This document shows positions 61,102 through 64,000 of a stretch of DNA of 64,000 nucleotides, piece by piece. The stretch covers positions 62,001-126,000 of the forward strand of contig CAYZWI010000001.1 of assembly GCA_964482205.1 (NCBI GenBank), read 5' to 3'. Source of the DNA: JAZDGX01 sp964482205. GTDB taxonomy: Bacteria; Eisenbacteria; RBG-16-71-46; CAIMUX01; WJJG01. Each line of letters starts with the position of its first letter. Position 1 is the first letter of the stretch. Both the position numbers and the translations under genes were made by a program. The notes under the pieces were generated by a model. That model was not told where the DNA came from and did not search any database. It was given only the letters and a program-made list of their open reading frames with translations.

Positions 61102-61811
61102 CCGTGCGCGCAAGAGACCGGCTGGTGATCGCGCTCGACTACCCGAACCTCGCCGACGCGCTCGCGCTCGTGAAACGCGCGGGGCCCGAAGTGCTCTGGT
61201 ACAAAGTGGGCCTCGAGCTTTTCACGGTGGCGGGGACCGAGGCGGTGCGGGCCCTGACCGGCGAAGGGAAGCGCGTCTTCCTCGACCTCAAGCTCCACGA
61301 CATCCCGAACACCGTCGCCCGCGCCGCGGCGCGCGCGGCGTCGCTGGGAGCGAGCCTGATCGACCTCCACATCGCCGCCGGCGAGGAAGCGATGCGGATG
61401 GCCGCCGGCGCCGTGCGCGACGCCGTCCCCGCCGGAGAGGCGCCGCTCCTTCTCGGCGTCACCGTGCTCACCAGCGCCAAGCGCGCCGATTCGGGCGTGG
61501 AGATGGACGCGGACGCGCTGATGGCGGAGGTGGCCGCGCGGGCGGTGCGGGCGAAGCAGTGTGGATTGGGCGGAGTCGTCGCTCCGGTGGCCGCCCTTCC
61601 GGCGATTCAATCGCTGTGCCCCGGCTTTCCCGTCCTCACGCCCGGCATCCGGCCGGCCGGGGCGGCCAAGGGCGACCAGCAGTGGACCGCCACCCCCGGG
61701 CAGGCTGTTCGCGCGGGGGCCCGTTGGCTCGTCGTGGGCCGTCCCATCACGGCGGCGCCCGATCCGGCGCAGGCCGCGAGGGAGATCCTGGCCGAAATGG
61801 ACGAGGCCTGA
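61098..61811 (+). CDS. pyrF: Orotidine 5'-phosphate decarboxylase
   Basis: Last step of UMP synthesis. The 237-residue protein has the catalytic Asp-Lys-Asp array in 'VFLDLKLHDIPNTV', preceded by the N-terminal 'VIALDY', and the phosphate site 'TPGIRP' and 'WLVVGRPI'. It ends the pyr operon. pyrE (orotate phosphoribosyltransferase) and carAB are not in the window. Confidence 0.95.
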   Translation: MTVRARDRLVIALDYPNLADALALVKRAGPEVLWYKVGLELFTVAGTEAVRALTGEGKRVFLDLKLHDIPNTVARAAARAASLGASLIDLHIAAGEEAMRMAAGAVRDAVPAGEAPLLLGVTVLTSAKRADSGVEMDADALMAEVAARAVRAKQCGLGGVVAPVAALPAIQSLCPGFPVLTPGIRPAGAAKGDQQWTATPGQAVRAGARWLVVGRPITAAPDPAQAAREILAEMDEA

Positions 61812-61850
61812 GGGACCGGTGGAGGAGCGGGAACCGGCGGCGGGCCGTGT

Positions 61851-61879
61851 TTGACCCCCCGGCGCGCGTGCGATAGCAT
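61851..61879 (+). promoter_or_regulatory. Sigma-70-type promoter of the ugd operon
   Basis: TTGACC (61851-61856) and TAGCAT (61874-61879) are exactly 17 bases apart. Transcription would start near 61886, about 77 bases before ugd. It separates the sugar operon from pyr. Confidence 0.6.
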
Positions 61880-61962
61880 CACCGATTCGTCGGCAGTCCG
61901 GCCGAGCGCATGGAAATGCTTTCCGGACATCTGGATGGCTGCAGTCGGAAGGGAGCGCTTGG

Positions 61963-63309
61963 ATGCAACGCATCTGTGTCGTCGGCACGGGGTATGTCGG
62001 GCTCGTGACCGGAACCTGTCTCGCCGATTTCGGCAATCCCGTCGTGTGCGTCGACACCGACGCGGAGAAGATCGAGCAGCTTTCCCGAGGCCAGATCCCT
62101 TTCTACGAATTCAGCCTCCAGGAATTGGTCGACCGGAACCTGCGTGAGAAACGCCTTTCCTTCTCGACCGATGTCGCCCAGGCGATTCGGGGCGCCAAGG
62201 TGATCTTCATCGCGGTGGGCACGCCTTCGAACGCGCGCGGCGAAGCGGATTTGAGCCAGGTCTTCCAGGTCGCCCGCACGATCGCGGAGAATCTGGGCAG
62301 CCACAAGCTGGTCGTGCAGAAGAGCACCGTGCCGGTGGGCACGGGAGCGAAGATCAAGGCGATCATCGAGAAGCACCGGCTGGACAAGATCGACTTCGAC
62401 GTCGCCTCGAATCCGGAATTCCTGCGCGAAGGCTCCGCGGTCGAAGACTTCATGCGCCCCGACCGCGTCGTCATCGGCACCTGGAACCGCCGCGCGGAAA
62501 CGCTCCTCTCCGAGATCTATCGCCCGCTCTTCCTCAACGAGACGCCGATGGTGAAGACGAGCGTCGAGACGGCGGAGCTCATCAAGTACGCGGCCAACGC
62601 CTTCCTGGCCACGAAGATTTCCTACATCAACGAGATGTCGCTGCTGTGCGAGAAGGTGGGGGCCGACATCAAGGTGATCGCGCGCGGCATCGGCCTCGAC
62701 CGGCGCATCGGGCCGAAGTTCCTGCACGCGGGGCCCGGGTACGGCGGTTCCTGTTTTCCCAAGGATACGCGCGCGCTGGCGAGCTTCTCGCGCGCGGCGG
62801 GCTTCCGCTTCTCGATCGTCGAGGCGACGATCGCGGCCAACAAGCGCCAGCGCCAGGAGCTCATCGGCCGCGCAGTCGCGATGCTCGGCGAGACGGAAGG
62901 CAAGGAGGCGGCGGTGCTCGGCCTTTCGTTCAAGCCGCAGACCGACGACTTGCGCGAGAGCTTTTCGCTCGAGCTCATCCCGGCGCTTCAGCGCAGCGGA
63001 GCGAAGGTGCGGGCCTTCGATCCGGTCGCGATGGATGCGGCCGCGCGCCTGCTGAAGAATGTGACCTTCTGCGCCGACGCCTACCGGGCGGCCGCGGGGG
63101 CGGACCTGCTGGTTCTCGCGACGGAGTGGAACGAATTTCGCATGCTCGATCTGCGCAAGCTGCGCCGCTTGATGCGCACTCCGAACCTCGTCGACTGCCG
63201 GAACATCTACGATCCGGAACGCATGGACGAGCTCGGCTTCCGTTACGCCGGCATCGGCCGGGGGATCCACCTGTTGCGCCAGGGCGCCCGCAAGGAGAAG
63301 AAGCCATGA
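61963..63309 (+). CDS. ugd: UDP-glucose 6-dehydrogenase
   Basis: Oxidises UDP-glucose to UDP-glucuronate for capsule or lipid A sugars. The 448-residue protein has the NAD motif 'CVVGTGYVGLVTG' near the start, the catalytic Cys in 'GPGYGGSCFPKDT' with the preceding 'KYAANAFLATKISYINE', and the C-terminal UDP-binding domain. It heads the nucleotide-sugar operon that continues past the window. Confidence 0.95.
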   Translation: MQRICVVGTGYVGLVTGTCLADFGNPVVCVDTDAEKIEQLSRGQIPFYEFSLQELVDRNLREKRLSFSTDVAQAIRGAKVIFIAVGTPSNARGEADLSQVFQVARTIAENLGSHKLVVQKSTVPVGTGAKIKAIIEKHRLDKIDFDVASNPEFLREGSAVEDFMRPDRVVIGTWNRRAETLLSEIYRPLFLNETPMVKTSVETAELIKYAANAFLATKISYINEMSLLCEKVGADIKVIARGIGLDRRIGPKFLHAGPGYGGSCFPKDTRALASFSRAAGFRFSIVEATIAANKRQRQELIGRAVAMLGETEGKEAAVLGLSFKPQTDDLRESFSLELIPALQRSGAKVRAFDPVAMDAAARLLKNVTFCADAYRAAAGADLLVLATEWNEFRMLDLRKLRRLMRTPNLVDCRNIYDPERMDELGFRYAGIGRGIHLLRQGARKEKKP

Positions 63310-63761
63310 TCGAAGGCGTGGCGGTGAAGGCTTTGCGCCTGATTCCCGACGAGCGCGGGTACCTGATGGAGATCCTGCGCAACGACGACGCGTTCTTCGA
63401 GAAGTTCGGCCAGGCGTATCTCAGCGTGGCCTATCCCGGAGTCGTGAAGGGCTGGCACTATCACCAGCGACAGACCGATCACATGACGGTGGTGAGCGGG
63501 ATGGCGAAGATCGTGCTCTACGACAGGCGCGCCGGCTCGGCCACGCACGGGGAGGTGATGGAGCTCTTCGTCGGCGAGCGCAACCCCGCGCTCGTGCGCA
63601 TTCCTCCCGGCGTCTGCCATGGCATGAAGGCGATCGGCACCGCGCCCGCGTTCATGATCAACATTCCCGATCGCGTCTACGAGTACGAGCATCCCGACGA
63701 ATACCGCCTGCCTCCGCACGGATCGGAGATTCCGTACGACTGGAGCCGCAAGGATGGATAG
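63306..63761 (+). CDS. RmlC-like sugar epimerase (cupin fold)
   Basis: A 151-residue cupin of the dTDP-4-dehydrorhamnose 3,5-epimerase family: 'VKGWHYHQRQTDHMTVVSG' carries the His-rich motif, and 'RIPPGVCHGMKAIG' the second. At 151 residues it is shorter than the usual 180 or so of RmlC. A true 3,5-epimerase or a single-site epimerase are both possible. It overlaps ugd (ATGA) and rmlB. Confidence 0.8.
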   Translation: MIEGVAVKALRLIPDERGYLMEILRNDDAFFEKFGQAYLSVAYPGVVKGWHYHQRQTDHMTVVSGMAKIVLYDRRAGSATHGEVMELFVGERNPALVRIPPGVCHGMKAIGTAPAFMINIPDRVYEYEHPDEYRLPPHGSEIPYDWSRKDG

Positions 63762-64000
63762 AGAGGCGCGCATTGCGACCGGCCGGTATCTCGTGACCGG
63801 AGGGGCGGGCTTCATCGGCAGCGCCTTCGTGCGCCACTTGCGCCGGGCCCATCCCCAGGCGCGCGTCACCGTGCTCGACAAGCTGACCTACGCCGGCAAT
63901 CCCGCCAACCTCGCCGGCTGCGAGGGGACCCCCGGATACGAATTCGTGCGCGGCGACATCGCCGACCGGGCGCTCGTCGCCGAGATCATCGCCCGCGGAT
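63754..64000 (+). CDS. rmlB: dTDP-glucose 4,6-dehydratase, N-terminal part
   Basis: The first 82 codons lie in the window; the gene continues. The NAD-binding 'LVTGGAGFIGSAFVRH' is followed by 'DKLTYAGNPANLAG', a pattern specific to RmlB. It makes dTDP-4-keto-6-deoxyglucose, precursor of rhamnose and amino-deoxy sugars. ATG 63754 overlaps the RmlC-like gene by eight bases. Confidence 0.88.
   Translation, partial: MDREARIATGRYLVTGGAGFIGSAFVRHLRRAHPQARVTVLDKLTYAGNPANLAGCEGTPGYEFVRGDIADRALVAEIIARG

Noticed and set aside
1..64000. CRISPR arrays, insertion sequences, prophage or integrase genes
   Set aside because: No regularly spaced direct repeats, transposase or phage-like products were seen anywhere in the window.

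Overview
The window is a GC-rich (roughly two-thirds G+C by eye), gene-dense stretch of a bacterial chromosome with long operons, many 4-base stop/start overlaps (ATGA, GTGA, TTGA), frequent GTG and some TTG starts, and good Shine-Dalgarno sites. Lipoproteins with lipoboxes, a gingipain-like C25 peptidase, FlgD-like/T9SS-type C-terminal folds, dockerin-like 'VGLPDFS' repeats and exported proteins ending in a 'SWGS-K--Y' tail point to the FCB side of the bacterial tree (Candidatus Eisenbacteria-like). DivIVA, PyrR, class 1B PyrK/PyrD and a PgpH-type 7TM-HD protein are features often met in Gram-positives. The lineage is inferred; no rRNA is present to settle it.

Layout. 1-5 kb: the start of a Kbl/BioF-type gene, an MFS transporter, a cupin, then a GT4 glycosyltransferase coupled to fructose-1,6-bisphosphatase. 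5-12 kb: a housekeeping operon (DivIVA, purine nucleoside phosphorylase, DksA-like, LspA, RluD-type, STAS/anti-sigma pair, RuvX, MltG), a small membrane protein and tRNA-Val(TAC). 12.5-17.6 kb: three small exported proteins, each its own unit with promoter or terminator, then a membrane-anchored phosphodiesterase of the alkaline phosphatase superfamily. 17.7-28.6 kb (minus strand): a tightly packed surface-sugar cluster with three polytopic glycosyltransferases (two carrying TPR tails, TMTC-like), a methyltransferase, an SMR-type flippase candidate, a DegT aminotransferase, an SDR epimerase and a GT2. 28.9-35 kb: a peptidyl-prolyl isomerase lipoprotein coupled to a 1462-residue C25 peptidase. 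35-39.3 kb: ClpB and a GGDEF protein. 39.8-50.8 kb: PTS EIIA, VanZ-like, AspRS, two lipoproteins, then PhoH - PgpH - YbeY - two CBS/CorC proteins - RecO, a classical gene neighbourhood. 51.1-53.8 kb: a 14-repeat beta-propeller-like exported protein cut by one in-frame TGA. 53.9-61.8 kb: a pyrimidine operon, pyrR-pyrB-pyrC-(TPR lipoprotein)-pyrK-pyrD-pyrF. 62-64 kb: ugd, an RmlC-like cupin and the start of rmlB, a nucleotide-sugar operon running off the end.

Most notable. (1) The pyr leader holds a near-perfect PyrR-binding loop that contains the Shine-Dalgarno of an 82-codon leader frame, which ends in an ATGA overlap with pyrR; this suggests PyrR-controlled translation by coupling. (2) A TPR lipoprotein gene is coupled on both sides inside the pyr operon. 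(3) The propeller gene continues in the same frame on both sides of a TGA that sits in the loop of a perfect 7-bp hairpin. No CRISPR array, insertion sequence or phage gene was seen.
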